This document shows positions 26,217 through 35,485 of a stretch of DNA of 64,000 nucleotides, in pieces. Below the pieces are notes generated by a model that saw only the letters and a program-made list of their open reading frames with translations, made no database searches and was not told the origin of the DNA. Numbering within the stretch: position 1 is the stretch's first letter; each line of letters opens with the position of its first letter. The DNA is from Flavobacteriaceae bacterium CP2B (GTDB lineage Bacteria; Bacteroidota; Bacteroidia; Flavobacteriales; Flavobacteriaceae). The stretch is from the NCBI GenBank assembly GCA_001683825.1, contig LXTR01000038.1, positions 62,001 through 126,000 of the forward strand, in the 5' to 3' direction. Both the position numbers and the translations under genes were made by a program.

Positions 26217-26302
26217 GGTTAGTTGAGCTTTTATTTGGTATCCTGTGGCGGTATATGGGCTATATCTCCTCAAGTGGACGGGCTTGTTTATGGACCAAAA
26301 GG

Positions 26303-27436
26303 TTAATGCATCTGTATCTTGGGGTCGATGATAAAGGTAGTCGGATTTAAAGAAACCTGGTTGGTCTGATGCCATAAATTTTCGGCATAGCTGTTCATAT
26401 ACGCCAACCGGTCCCCGAAAAATACAATAGGGCCGTGGGCGTTGTTGCCCGCAATACCCCCAATAGGAAAGGGGGCAAGCGATACCTGGTGCCAGGCATC
26501 CTCGGCATAACTGTTCATATAGAACACCTGGGCCCCATTATAAACAACAGGCCCATTGGCATTATTCCCCGCGATGCCCTCCGCCTGGCAGGGGGCATTG
26601 GTTACCCTGTGCCATACATTTTCCGCATAACTGTTCATATAGTACACCTGGTTACCGCTGTAGATAACCGGGCCATTGGCGTTGTCGCCGGCAATACCCT
26701 GAATCTGGACAGGCGCATTGGCCACGGGATGCCAAACATTTTCCGCGTAGCTGTTCATATAATACACCTGCGACCCATTGAAGATGATGGCCCCATGCGA
26801 ATTCTCCCCTGCCAGCCCCTGTATTGCAATGGGGGCGTTGGCCACCCTGTTCCAGTTATTGTTGGCATAACTATTCATATAGGCTACCTGATTGCCGTTA
26901 AAGATCAGGGGACCACTGCCGTTGTTTCCGGCAATGCCCTGGATCTGGAACGGGGCGTTGGCCACCCTGTTCCAGTTATTGTTGGCATAACTGTTCATAT
27001 AGGCTACCTGGGTCCCGTTGTATACTATCGCTCCGGCGGTATTCTCCCCGGCGAGGCCCATAATACCGTAGACATTAAGGGTAATGCTATAGCTTTCCTG
27101 GGTTCCGGGACTAATTTTGGGGTCGTTTTTGATTTTGGCCTGATACACATTGTCATTGTCCCCCGTGGTGAGGTCATCCATGATCTCAGAGCCGCCGTCT
27201 TTTGCCACGCCGGAAATAGTGACGACATTCCCGTCATTCCTGGCCAGGGAGGTCCAGGTTATTTTCTTGTTCTTCCATACCGTCGACACATAGTCCCGGG
27301 GATCGCCGGGCGTTTCGGCAGGGTCTCCCACATCATCGGAAAAGACGACGCTGGTGTTCTTGTTTGCTTCGGTAATGCTATCCGTTCTGACGGTTATAGT
27401 GACGTTGGTGTCTTTTGGATTGTTGGAGACTGGCAT
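26303..27436 (-). CDS. Six-repeat protein, candidate beta-propeller (novel)
   Basis: 377 residues from ATG 27436. Residues 1-126 form a beta-rich N-terminal domain (TVWKNKKITWTSLARNDGNV, QESYSITLNVYG) that resembles in outline the inclusion-body AidA/PixA type, without clear identity. Residues 127-366 are six 40-residue repeats with the core GIAGNNANGPVVYNG then YMNSYAENVWHRVANAP. Only 11 residues follow. There is no signal peptide and no Cys-rich or catalytic motif. Six equal units fit a six-bladed propeller, and the fixed Trp and Tyr of each repeat could bind sugar as in lectins. The gene lies directly upstream of the TPR adenylate cyclase on the same strand. A lectin or scaffold role is inference only. 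Confidence 0.8.
   Translation of the reverse strand: MPVSNNPKDTNVTITVRTDSITEANKNTSVVFSDDVGDPAETPGDPRDYVSTVWKNKKITWTSLARNDGNVVTISGVAKDGGSEIMDDLTTGDNDNVYQAKIKNDPKISPGTQESYSITLNVYGIMGLAGENTAGAIVYNGTQVAYMNSYANNNWNRVANAPFQIQGIAGNNGSGPLIFNGNQVAYMNSYANNNWNRVANAPIAIQGLAGENSHGAIIFNGSQVYYMNSYAENVWHPVANAPVQIQGIAGDNANGPVIYSGNQVYYMNSYAENVWHRVTNAPCQAEGIAGNNANGPVVYNGAQVFYMNSYAEDAWHQVSLAPFPIGGIAGNNAHGPIVFFGDRLAYMNSYAENLWHQTNQVSLNPTTFIIDPKIQMH
26339..27058 (-). repeat. Six tandem 120-bp repeats inside the six-repeat gene
   Basis: The sequence CTGTTCATAT (one copy reads CTATTCATAT) recurs exactly every 120 bases, ending at 26400, 26520, 26640, 26760, 26880 and 27000. Neighbouring copies are very similar in DNA, most strikingly the two units around 26840-26890 and 26960-27010, which match over about 60 bases almost without change. 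This points to recent unequal duplication or strong homogenisation; copy number may vary between strains. Confidence 0.9.
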
Positions 27437-27630
27437 TTTGGCAAGGTATTTAGTGAAGGGACTTTCCCGTTAGCTATACAAGGTAGGCAATCGGCGGGGT
27501 ATTGCATCGGCCTTTGGGACGGACCGTTGCTTTCCCTGTGCCAGCGTAGCGTTTTTCTTACCGAACAGGCGGACTGGGAAGGCCAGGGGGCTTGCCCCCA
27601 AACCCGGGTACATTTTAACGCCAACCGGGA

Positions 27631-28668
27631 TCAAAAAGAGGTCACCACCTTGAGGCCCGGATGGGGATCCAGATGCAGCCCGGGCAATACCGTGGGCACG
27701 GCTTCCAGGGCCAGGGTTTGTGACACCATCTGGTGTAATTGAATACCGCCTTTCTGGATCAGTGCGAACAGGGCGGGATAGCGGTGTGCCTGCATCCCAT
27801 GGCTGCCTATCAGTTGCAGTTCGTTGGCAAGGATTTTGGGCATGGGGATCTCGGGGGCCGGCTGATCGGGATCCAACAAGCCTACCTGCAGGTGCTTTCC
27901 CCGTTTTCGCAGGCTATGGATAGAGTTCAGGCAGGTTTGGGGGTGTCCCAGGGCGTCTATAGAGGCATGTACCCCTCCCCCGCTATAATCCAGGATTTCC
28001 TGTACTACCCGTGTTTTGGCGGCATTGAGGGCTATATCGGCCCCCAGGGTTTTGGCCAGTTGGCATTTCTCATCGGTAATGTCTACAGCGATGACCCGTG
28101 CGCCCAGGGCTTTGGCGATTTGTATGGCCGAAAGGCCCACGCCCCCACAGCCGTGTACGGCAAGCCACTGCCCCGCTTGTAATCCTGCCTGGTCTGATAC
28201 CGCCCTGAACGCGGTTACAAAACGGCAACCCAGGCTGGCCGCACTAATGAAATCCATTGATTCGGGGAGTTCCACCAAGTTCTCATCGGCGTAGTCGATG
28301 GCCACATATTCTGCAAAGGACCCCCAGGCGGTAAAACCGGGTTGAAATTGGTGGTTGCATACCTGTTGGTTCCCTTCCCGGCAATAGACACAATGGCCGC
28401 AACCTCCTACGAAGGGAACGGTTACCCGTTGGCCTTTTGTCCACCGCTTCACGCCTGTGCCAGTTTCCACAATGGTTCCGGCCAGTTCGTGTCCCGGCAC
28501 GTGTGGCAACACGATGTCGGGGTCGTGCCCCATCCAGCCATGCCAGTCGCTCAGGCACAGCCCGGTAGCCGCTACCCGAATGACCACGGCGGTGTCGGAG
28601 GGAACCGGGTCAGGGACAGTCTCAATGGCGATGGGTTGGCGGAATGCATTGTAAAGGGCTGCTTTCAT
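27631..28668 (-). CDS. Zinc-dependent alcohol dehydrogenase
   Basis: 345 residues of the medium-chain dehydrogenase family. The catalytic zinc site is seen in GLCLSDWHGW and PHVPGHELAG, and the structural zinc site in GGCGHCVYCREGNQQVC with four Cys. The Rossmann motif is AVHGCGGVGLSAIQIA, and VIAVDITDEK carries the Asp that favours NAD over NADP. It oxidises an alcohol or reduces an aldehyde in the cytosol. Its start overlaps the stop of the upstream acetyltransferase gene by 4 bp, so the two are translated from one message. Substrate unknown. Confidence 0.93.
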   Translation of the reverse strand: MKAALYNAFRQPIAIETVPDPVPSDTAVVIRVAATGLCLSDWHGWMGHDPDIVLPHVPGHELAGTIVETGTGVKRWTKGQRVTVPFVGGCGHCVYCREGNQQVCNHQFQPGFTAWGSFAEYVAIDYADENLVELPESMDFISAASLGCRFVTAFRAVSDQAGLQAGQWLAVHGCGGVGLSAIQIAKALGARVIAVDITDEKCQLAKTLGADIALNAAKTRVVQEILDYSGGGVHASIDALGHPQTCLNSIHSLRKRGKHLQVGLLDPDQPAPEIPMPKILANELQLIGSHGMQAHRYPALFALIQKGGIQLHQMVSQTLALEAVPTVLPGLHLDPHPGLKVVTSF

Positions 28669-29195
28669 CGGTTAGGGATCCATTTTTTGGCTGTGAACAA
28701 AATTACTTCTGTGGTTTCCCCCGGGAGCGTCATCCTTCCCTCCTGCCGGAACCCTAGTTTTTGCAATAGTTTTTGGGAAGCCTGGTTATCGGTGTTGGTA
28801 ATGGCCCGTATCTGGTCCAGCCCAAAATCTTCCCATCCTGCCCCCATCAGACGCAGGGCCGCTTCATAGCCGTAACCCTGCCCCTCGTATTCGGGCAGGA
28901 AGGCAAACCCCAGGTCGACCCCGTCCAGCCCCTCCCGGTCATAAAGTCCACAGCTACCGAGTTTGGCCCCGTCTTCTTTCCGGATCACGGTATAGTTGCC
29001 AAATCCGAGCCGTTCCAGTTGGGAGGTCATTTTTTCATCGATGTAGGCTTCGGCCTGCTTTGCCGTGTACACCTGGCGGTCGCCGATATATGCGAGCCAC
29101 TTGGGGGAGTTCATCAGTTCCAGGATAAAATCGGCGTCGCCTTTCCCCGTCGGCCTGAGGAACAGCCGTTCCGTTTCAAATGTTCTATAGCCCAT
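28665..29195 (-). CDS. GNAT family N-acetyltransferase (RimJ/RimL-like)
   Basis: 176 residues from ATG 29195, MGYRTFETERLFLRPTGKGD. The RimJ/RimL-type start (ETERLFLRP) is followed by the acetyl-CoA loop LPEYEGQGYGYEAALRLM and by ITNTDNQASQKLLQKLGFRQ, the standard end of this family. It probably acetylates a protein N-terminus or a small amine, using acetyl-CoA in the cytosol. The TTG at 29213 adds six residues not typical of the family. Located 24 bp after the M28 peptidase gene and overlapping the dehydrogenase gene by ATGA, so a three-gene unit is likely. Confidence 0.92.
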   Translation of the reverse strand: MGYRTFETERLFLRPTGKGDADFILELMNSPKWLAYIGDRQVYTAKQAEAYIDEKMTSQLERLGFGNYTVIRKEDGAKLGSCGLYDREGLDGVDLGFAFLPEYEGQGYGYEAALRLMGAGWEDFGLDQIRAITNTDNQASQKLLQKLGFRQEGRMTLPGETTEVILFTAKKWIPNR

Positions 29196-29219
29196 AGGCA
29201 GTAAAATACCCAAAGCGCC

Positions 29220-30689
29220 CTAGTCGCCGTAAAGGGCCTTGCCGGCTGCTTCGTATGTATCGCCCGCCTTCCACACAGGGGTATCCGGGGCATTGCCCAG
29301 TAACCGCCCCGCCATGACATAGGCCCTGAAAAATTTAAGCAGGTAATCAAAGTCCAGGGAACCGGCCTCATCCCGGGGTTGGTGGTAATATTTGCCAATT
29401 TCAGCGTCAAAGGCGCTGAACCCCATAGAAAAAGTTGGCGCCGGGATGCCCTTGCGGGCAAAATGCACATTGTCGGAACGGTCAAACAACCCCTGTTCCG
29501 GGGCCGGGTCCTCAATCGCCTTCAGGCCGAAGGCCGCTACGGCCTCCCTGATATGGCTTTCGGCTGTAGTGCGGGTAAGCCCGATGATGGTAGCTAATCC
29601 GGTGTCGTTGTACCCGCCGTTGTCACTGTTAAAGCAATACACCATTTTATTAAGTGGAAGTACCGGGTTTTCAACATAATACTGACTGCCTAATAACCCT
29701 TTTTCCTCCCCGGTGAACAGGATAAAAAGGGCGGAGCGTTTGGTGGGGTATCGAGACAGGTTTTCGGCCATGCTCAGTACCGTGGTGGTCCCCACGGCAT
29801 TGTCCCGGGCGCCATTGTAGATACTGTCGCCCGCTTCATCCGGTTTTCCAATCCCCACATGGTCATAATGGGCCGAGTAGATAATGTACTCGTCCTTGAG
29901 GACCGGATCGGTGCCTTCGACCACGCCGACCACATTTTGCGAACGGAGGGTGTCCAGGAGTTGTCCCCCGGACTGGTATCTAAGCGGCATTTCGGGCTGC
30001 AGGGATTCGGTAAGTTGCCCTGAAGCATCGCGAACCCAGATATAATCAAAATCAGCTGCCTCCGGCGTTTCACCCCCGGCCACGGAAAACCTCGGGTTAT
30101 TGAGGTCATGCTCAATAAACCCCCACATGGTTTCTTCTGCCGTCAGGATTTCTATGATCCCCAGGGCACCCTTTTCCCGGGCCAGGGTTTCTTTTTGCGC
30201 GACCAGCCTGAATGCCGAACGGGCATCCTGGGCAGCGGCACTGCCCGCTTTGGTGATCACGAATTTCCCCGCCACGGTTTTGCCATCATAATCCGATTCC
30301 ATTCCATGGCCTACATATACCGCTTCCCCTTCATAGGTGCTTGCCCGGGCCTCCAGCGGGGCCAGTGCCTCCAGCGCCTTGCCCCCGAGGGTTACCTGCA
30401 GGTTGGCGGGAGGCGATTTGCGGTTTAACAGTACTTCCTGGTAATAGGTCCCTGTCGCCGGGTTGGGTTGTGCCCCGTAGCCCCGTAGCATGTTTGCCAG
30501 GTAGGAGGCGGCTATCTTATTTTGCGGGGTGCCGGTTTCGCGTCCCTGCAACAAGTCATCCGAAAGGAAATAAATATGGCCTTCGATCTCTGATTTTTGG
30601 ACGGTAGCCTCTACCTTTTCCTTGTCAGACTGGCTCCAGAGCAAGGCGGTACCCAAAAATAATGCAACAATCAATGTGGTGTGTTTCAT
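29220..30689 (-). CDS. M28 family exported aminopeptidase-like zinc peptidase
   Basis: 489 residues with signal peptide MKHTTLIVALFLGTALLWS. The two-zinc site of the M28 family is complete: SAHYDHVG (His and Asp), ARDNAVGT (bridging Asp), FTGEEKGLLGS (catalytic Glu pair), FNSDNGG (Asp ligand), and a late YHQPRDEAG (His ligand). A PA-like insert lies between residues about 110 and 260. It likely removes N-terminal amino acids from peptides in the periplasm or outside the cell. It leads a probable unit with an acetyltransferase and an alcohol dehydrogenase. Confidence 0.93.
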   Translation of the reverse strand: MKHTTLIVALFLGTALLWSQSDKEKVEATVQKSEIEGHIYFLSDDLLQGRETGTPQNKIAASYLANMLRGYGAQPNPATGTYYQEVLLNRKSPPANLQVTLGGKALEALAPLEARASTYEGEAVYVGHGMESDYDGKTVAGKFVITKAGSAAAQDARSAFRLVAQKETLAREKGALGIIEILTAEETMWGFIEHDLNNPRFSVAGGETPEAADFDYIWVRDASGQLTESLQPEMPLRYQSGGQLLDTLRSQNVVGVVEGTDPVLKDEYIIYSAHYDHVGIGKPDEAGDSIYNGARDNAVGTTTVLSMAENLSRYPTKRSALFILFTGEEKGLLGSQYYVENPVLPLNKMVYCFNSDNGGYNDTGLATIIGLTRTTAESHIREAVAAFGLKAIEDPAPEQGLFDRSDNVHFARKGIPAPTFSMGFSAFDAEIGKYYHQPRDEAGSLDFDYLLKFFRAYVMAGRLLGNAPDTPVWKAGDTYEAAGKALYGD

Positions 30690-30785
30690 ATTCTAAGTGG
30701 ATATTTCGATGTGCTTAAATGTACTAAGAAAACCAATGTAAGCCCTTATTGGCAAGGCACTGGTGAAAAAAATACCCAGGAGCCC

Positions 30786-31835
30786 CTAAAAGGGATCCCT
30801 TACAGCGTAAATCGCTACTTTTTTAACCTTCCCCCTGAGGCGGATATCCCCCATGGGTTCAAATTGAAATCCCGTTTCGGGCAAGGCGGTTTTCAGTTCC
30901 TCTGAAATGAGCAATTCGCGCCCCATCTTATTGCATTGGGCCTGGATGCGGGCGGCGGTATTGAGGGTGTCGCCATGGTAGACGATCTCCCTTTTGTACT
31001 TGCCTACTTCAGTTACGGTCACCTGCCCCAGGTGTACCCCTGCCTTAAAGAAAGGGCGTACCTGGTAACGCTTTTGGTAATGGGCCTCGTTCCTGGCCAG
31101 ACGCGATGTAAAAGAATAAAAGGCCTTAAGGCAGTTTCCGTTTCGCAGGCCCTCCCTGATGGTCCAGGTGAGTACGGCCTCATCGCCCACATACTGGTAT
31201 ACTTCCGCCTCGTTCTGCACCACCACGCCCAGGTCGTTGAAACAATCCTGCAACAACTGGCTGTAACGGATGTGCCCCAGCCGCTCCGCGATCTCGGTAG
31301 ACGATTGGAGGTCGAGGAACATGAATATCCGTTCTTCCTCCCTGGGGGTATAAAAGCGCCCCAGCAAAAGCTGCGTCAGCTTCCTATCCCCCAACAAGAG
31401 GTTCACCCGCCGGAGGATCAGCATAAAGATGTCCACCATGACGATATAGAAGTACTGGGCCCCGCTCCCGGGTTCAAAGGCAAAAGCGACAAACCCGATC
31501 TCGATGCCAAAGAAGGTCTGTACCATGAGATAGGACAAATAAATGAGGAAGGCGAGGAAAAGTACCGCGTACAGCATCCGGAAGAGGATGAGGCGGAAAA
31601 GGGAAATGCGCTGGTATATCCGCTCTTCGGTAAGGATCTGGGCCATGCCCGAAATGCTGCCAAAGATGAACCCGTAGATCACCGAAACCAACAGGGAAGT
31701 CTTGAGTTCAAATTGCACCGACCCCAGTTCTACAGTCCCCAAACCCCGGACGACGCTGAGGAACATAAGCGCCAGGATCCAGCCAATCCAGTAATCCCTG
31801 ATGATCCGCCATCGGCGCCGGGTGCGGTAATGCAT
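30786..31835 (-). CDS. Membrane class III nucleotide cyclase with atypical substrate residues
   Basis: 349 residues. Four membrane helices lie at about 15-35, 45-70, 85-105 and 128-148, followed by a cytosolic cyclase domain. Metal aspartates are Asp175 (FMFLDLQSST) and Asp218 (VYQYVGDEAV), and Asn292 and Arg296 (GDTLNTAARI) are present. The residue pair that normally picks ATP (Lys and Asp/Thr) is Gln214 and Val285 here, so specificity cannot be predicted: cAMP, cGMP or another product is possible. It is the second cyclase within 8 kb, divergent from the trehalose synthase gene. Members of this layout are common in Bacteroidota. Confidence 0.9.
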   Translation of the reverse strand: MHYRTRRRWRIIRDYWIGWILALMFLSVVRGLGTVELGSVQFELKTSLLVSVIYGFIFGSISGMAQILTEERIYQRISLFRLILFRMLYAVLFLAFLIYLSYLMVQTFFGIEIGFVAFAFEPGSGAQYFYIVMVDIFMLILRRVNLLLGDRKLTQLLLGRFYTPREEERIFMFLDLQSSTEIAERLGHIRYSQLLQDCFNDLGVVVQNEAEVYQYVGDEAVLTWTIREGLRNGNCLKAFYSFTSRLARNEAHYQKRYQVRPFFKAGVHLGQVTVTEVGKYKREIVYHGDTLNTAARIQAQCNKMGRELLISEELKTALPETGFQFEPMGDIRLRGKVKKVAIYAVRDPF

Positions 31836-32074
31836 ACGCTTGTCCTCTAAAATTGAATACGGGGGTAAGATACTTAAAAGCCCCTGCTCAAAAAAGCCAG
31901 GGGTTATTAAAAACCCGGGCAGGGTGTTAATATGCTGATGGATTTTCGCTGCAGATTGGCACCCGGACGGTGCCGGGGTAATTTTTAAGCCGGATCCGCT
32001 TTTTCAACAGTGCATAATTCGTTACATTCTCGGCCGACACTTGAACCATCGCTACAGACAGCTAAAGACCCCCT

Positions 32075-35000
32075 ATGAAAAAGGAACAGACCACTGACGA
32101 CCACCTCTTTTGGTATAAGGATGCCATAATTTATGAATTGCATGTCAAAGCATTTTTTGACAGCAACGGGGATGGGATGGGAGACCTCAGGGGCCTCATT
32201 CAGAAACTGGATTACCTGGAAGACCTGGGCGTTACCGCCATCTGGCTCCTCCCTTTTTACCCCTCCCCCCTGAGGGACGACGGTTACGATATTGCCGATT
32301 ACTACAACATCAACCCCTCCTATGGCCATGTACGGGACCTCAAGAAATTCATCAGGGAAGCCCATAAACGCGGTTTAAAAGTGATTACCGAGCTGGTGAT
32401 CAACCACACTTCGGACCAGCACCCCTGGTTCCAAAGGGCGAGGAAGGCGCCTGCCGGGTCGGAATACCGGGATTACTACGTCTGGTCTGACGACCCCTCC
32501 AGGTACGAGGATGCCCGTATCATCTTTACCGATACCGAACCTTCTAACTGGACGTGGGACAAAGAGGCCGAGGCCTATTTCTGGCACCGTTTTTTCTCGC
32601 ACCAGCCCGACCTTAACTTTGACAATCCCGCCGTGCAAACGGAGGTGATCAAAATAATGGACTATTGGTGTGACATGGGGGTTGACGGGTTTCGCCTCGA
32701 TGCCGTGCCCTACCTCTTTGAGCGAGACCAGACCAATTGCGAAAACCTGCCGGAGACCCATGCCTTCCTGAAGAAGCTGAGGGCCCACATCGATGCGAAA
32801 TACGAGAACAAGTTGTTCCTTGCGGAGGCCAATATGTGGCCCGAGGATTCCGCGGCCTATTTTGGCGATGGGGACGAATGCCATATGAATTACCATTTCC
32901 CCATTATGCCCCGCATGTTCATGGCCCTGAAAATGGAAGACCGCCACCCCATCATCGATATAATCGACCAAACCCCCGATATCCCCGAATCGTGCCAATG
33001 GGCCATCTTCCTCAGGAACCACGATGAGCTGACCCTGGAGATGGTTACCGATGAGGAACGCGACTACATGTACAAGGTCTATACCAAAGACCCGCAGGCG
33101 AAGATCAATGTAGGCATCCGCCACCGCCTGGCCCCCCTGCTCGAAAACAACCGGAACAAAATTGAGCTGATGAACGTATTGCTGTTCTCATTGCCCGGCA
33201 CCCCGGTCATCTATTACGGGGACGAAATTGGGATGGGCGACAATTTTTACCTGGGTGACCGTGATGGGGTGCGCACCCCCATGCAATGGACGGCCGACCG
33301 TAATGCCGGCTTTTCCACGGCCAACCCGCACAAACTGTACCTCCCTACCATCATTGATGCCGAATACACCTACGAGTCGGTGAATGTGGAGGCACAACAA
33401 ATGAATGGGTCTTCCCTCCTGTGGTGGATGAAGCGTGCCATAGGGATGCGAAAGAAATACAAGGCTTTCGGACGGGGCGATATCCGGTTCCTTGCCCCGG
33501 AAAACGCCAAGGTCATAGCCTTTACCAGGACCTATGGAGATGAGAAGTTGCTGGTACTCTGCAACCTTTCCCGATTTTCCCAGGCGACAGAACTCCACCT
33601 GGAAGACTACGAGGGGTACACGCCGGTAGAAGTCTTCAGCCACAATAAATTCCCAAGGATCAGTAAGACACCTTACCTGTTTACCATGGGCCCACATGGT
33701 TATTATTGGTTTTCGCTGGAGACGGATAGGCCCCATGATGAAACCACTACGACCCCTGAATTAAAGGCCAGCTCCTGGAAATCCCTCTGGGGTAAAAGGC
33801 ACCGTAAGAAACTGGAGACCCAGATCCTCCCTGCGTACCTGTTGACACAGGACTGGTTTGGGGGCAGGTCGCGTATTATGCAGGGGATTGAGGTGCGAAA
33901 CAGCATGGATATCCCCGCGGAAGGGGTTAAAGTGCGGCTGCTCCTGGTGGTGGTATCCTATAACGATGGCCTGCCCGAGTGGTACCAGTTGCCGGTGGCA
34001 TTTTCGGAAACGGAGGCAATCACCCAGTCCGAATCACTTCAAAAACACAGCTTGTTGGCCAAATTGGAGTTGGGCAACAAACGCGGATACCTTTTGGATG
34101 CGGTCTATGACCAGGGCTTCAGGGTAGCGCTTTTCAAGCACTTCAAAAAAACCCGAAAACGTTCTTCGGGAGAGGATGCCTTGCGTTTTCACCACCACAA
34201 AAAAGCGATCCCCAAAGGTATGGAAGGGCGCAGGTCTAAGGTCCTTGAAGGGCTGCACACCCATACGGCCATTGCTTATGAGCAGGACTTTTACCTGAAA
34301 CTCTACCGGAACCTGGATACCACGGTAAACCCCGATCTTGAAATCGTGCAATACCTGAATGAGAAAACCGATTTTGAGCAGTCGCCAAAATATACAGGAT
34401 CTATGCGCTATTCCACGGCAGATGGGAGTTCTATAGTGCTGGGCATGTTGCAGGAACAACTGCCCAACCACGGAAATGCGTGGGATTATACCCGCGACAC
34501 CCTGCACCGGTACTTTGAAAGGGTCCTGGTCACAGGAAAGGAACATCCGCTTCCCCCCGATACCAACAGCCCTCTGGCGCCCCTCCGCTATGAGCGGCTT
34601 CCGGAGAGTATGAAGGCATTGCTGGGGAGTGTATTCCCGGAGCGGATTATGCTACTGGGGCAACGCACGGCAGAAATGCACAAGGCCCTTGCCGCTAACC
34701 CCAACCTGCCCGATTTTAGCCACGAACCGTTTTCACTGCATTACCAGCGGTCCGTATTTTCGTCCCTGCAGGGACTTACCCGCAGTACCTTTGAAAATCT
34801 GCAAAAGTCGCTAAAAGGCCTTCCCGAAGAATGCCAGGAGGCGGCGAAAGAGGTCCTGGGAAAAAGGCAGGAAGTGCTCCAGTGTTTCAGGCGCATCTTC
34901 GCCCATAAGATCCCGACGGTAAAAATCCGTACCCATGGGGATTACCACCTGCACCAATTGTTATGGACAGGACGCGATTTTGTCATACGGAACTTTGAAG

Positions 35001-35395
35001 GAGAGCCTATGCGGCCCTTCAGTGAGCGCCGGTTAAAACGCTCTCCCCTGCGGGATGTGGCGGCCATGCTTCGCTCCCTGAATTACGCTGCGTTTACGGC
35101 CATCAAAGAACAGGAATTCGACCGGCACCGCAGGGAGGGCGACCTGGATGCCTGGGCCGAAGCCTGGGCTGAATACAGCAGTCGCCTGTTTCTTCAGGGC
35201 TACTCGGAACACGTGGGCGACTACCCCTTCATCCCCGAAAGCGTGGAAGATTTTAACATCCTGCTGGATACCTTCCTGCTGGAGAAGGCCGTATACGAAT
35301 TGAACTATGAACTGGACCACCGCCCGGAGCAGGTAATGATCCCGATGCGGGGTGTCCTGAAAATCCTCCGCCGGAGCGGCCTTAATTCACACTAA
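32075..35395 (+). CDS. treS: Trehalose synthase fused to maltokinase (TreS-Mak)
   Basis: 1106 residues. Residues 1-540 are a GH13 enzyme: INHTSDQHPWF, DGFRLDAVPYL (nucleophile Asp), LAEANMWPED (acid Glu), and FLRNHDELTLE. It interconverts maltose and trehalose. Residues about 560-1106 are a maltokinase domain (HGDYHLHQLLW and FEGEPMRPFSERRLKRSP), which phosphorylates maltose to maltose-1-phosphate for alpha-glucan building by GlgE. In the kinase, the Mg-binding Asp usual in DFEGEP is Asn (RNFEGEP), so the kinase may be weak. No glgE or glgB is in view. Preceded by a 240-bp divergent gap from the cyclase gene, likely holding its promoter. Confidence 0.93.
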   Translation: MKKEQTTDDHLFWYKDAIIYELHVKAFFDSNGDGMGDLRGLIQKLDYLEDLGVTAIWLLPFYPSPLRDDGYDIADYYNINPSYGHVRDLKKFIREAHKRGLKVITELVINHTSDQHPWFQRARKAPAGSEYRDYYVWSDDPSRYEDARIIFTDTEPSNWTWDKEAEAYFWHRFFSHQPDLNFDNPAVQTEVIKIMDYWCDMGVDGFRLDAVPYLFERDQTNCENLPETHAFLKKLRAHIDAKYENKLFLAEANMWPEDSAAYFGDGDECHMNYHFPIMPRMFMALKMEDRHPIIDIIDQTPDIPESCQWAIFLRNHDELTLEMVTDEERDYMYKVYTKDPQAKINVGIRHRLAPLLENNRNKIELMNVLLFSLPGTPVIYYGDEIGMGDNFYLGDRDGVRTPMQWTADRNAGFSTANPHKLYLPTIIDAEYTYESVNVEAQQMNGSSLLWWMKRAIGMRKKYKAFGRGDIRFLAPENAKVIAFTRTYGDEKLLVLCNLSRFSQATELHLEDYEGYTPVEVFSHNKFPRISKTPYLFTMGPHGYYWFSLETDRPHDETTTTPELKASSWKSLWGKRHRKKLETQILPAYLLTQDWFGGRSRIMQGIEVRNSMDIPAEGVKVRLLLVVVSYNDGLPEWYQLPVAFSETEAITQSESLQKHSLLAKLELGNKRGYLLDAVYDQGFRVALFKHFKKTRKRSSGEDALRFHHHKKAIPKGMEGRRSKVLEGLHTHTAIAYEQDFYLKLYRNLDTTVNPDLEIVQYLNEKTDFEQSPKYTGSMRYSTADGSSIVLGMLQEQLPNHGNAWDYTRDTLHRYFERVLVTGKEHPLPPDTNSPLAPLRYERLPESMKALLGSVFPERIMLLGQRTAEMHKALAANPNLPDFSHEPFSLHYQRSVFSSLQGLTRSTFENLQKSLKGLPEECQEAAKEVLGKRQEVLQCFRRIFAHKIPTVKIRTHGDYHLHQLLWTGRDFVIRNFEGEPMRPFSERRLKRSPLRDVAAMLRSLNYAAFTAIKEQEFDRHRREGDLDAWAEAWAEYSSRLFLQGYSEHVGDYPFIPESVEDFNILLDTFLLEKAVYELNYELDHRPEQVMIPMRGVLKILRRSGLNSH

Positions 35396-35485
35396 GCCAG
35401 CCCCTGTGGCAGTCGTTGAAATGCCCGGAATTCTTTGGTCCCCCGGGGAATCGTTTAAAATACTATCTTTAGCCAAGGCTACCCT

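Noticed and set aside
26435-27742. A 435-codon open frame on the plus strand opposite the six-repeat gene
   Set aside because: The repeat period (120 bp) is a multiple of three, so lack of a stop in one unit gives an open frame in all. The minus-strand protein has a sensible fold-like repeat and a fitting start, the plus frame has none.
30936-31850. A 304-codon plus-strand frame opposite the second cyclase gene
   Set aside because: Proline, glutamine and histidine-rich composition typical of antisense shadows in GC-rich DNA; the minus-strand cyclase motifs are clear.
31881-31903. Hairpin CCCCTG/CAGGGG between the divergent cyclase and trehalose synthase genes as a terminator
   Set aside because: Only six base pairs and an 11-base loop, and it follows no gene end on either strand.
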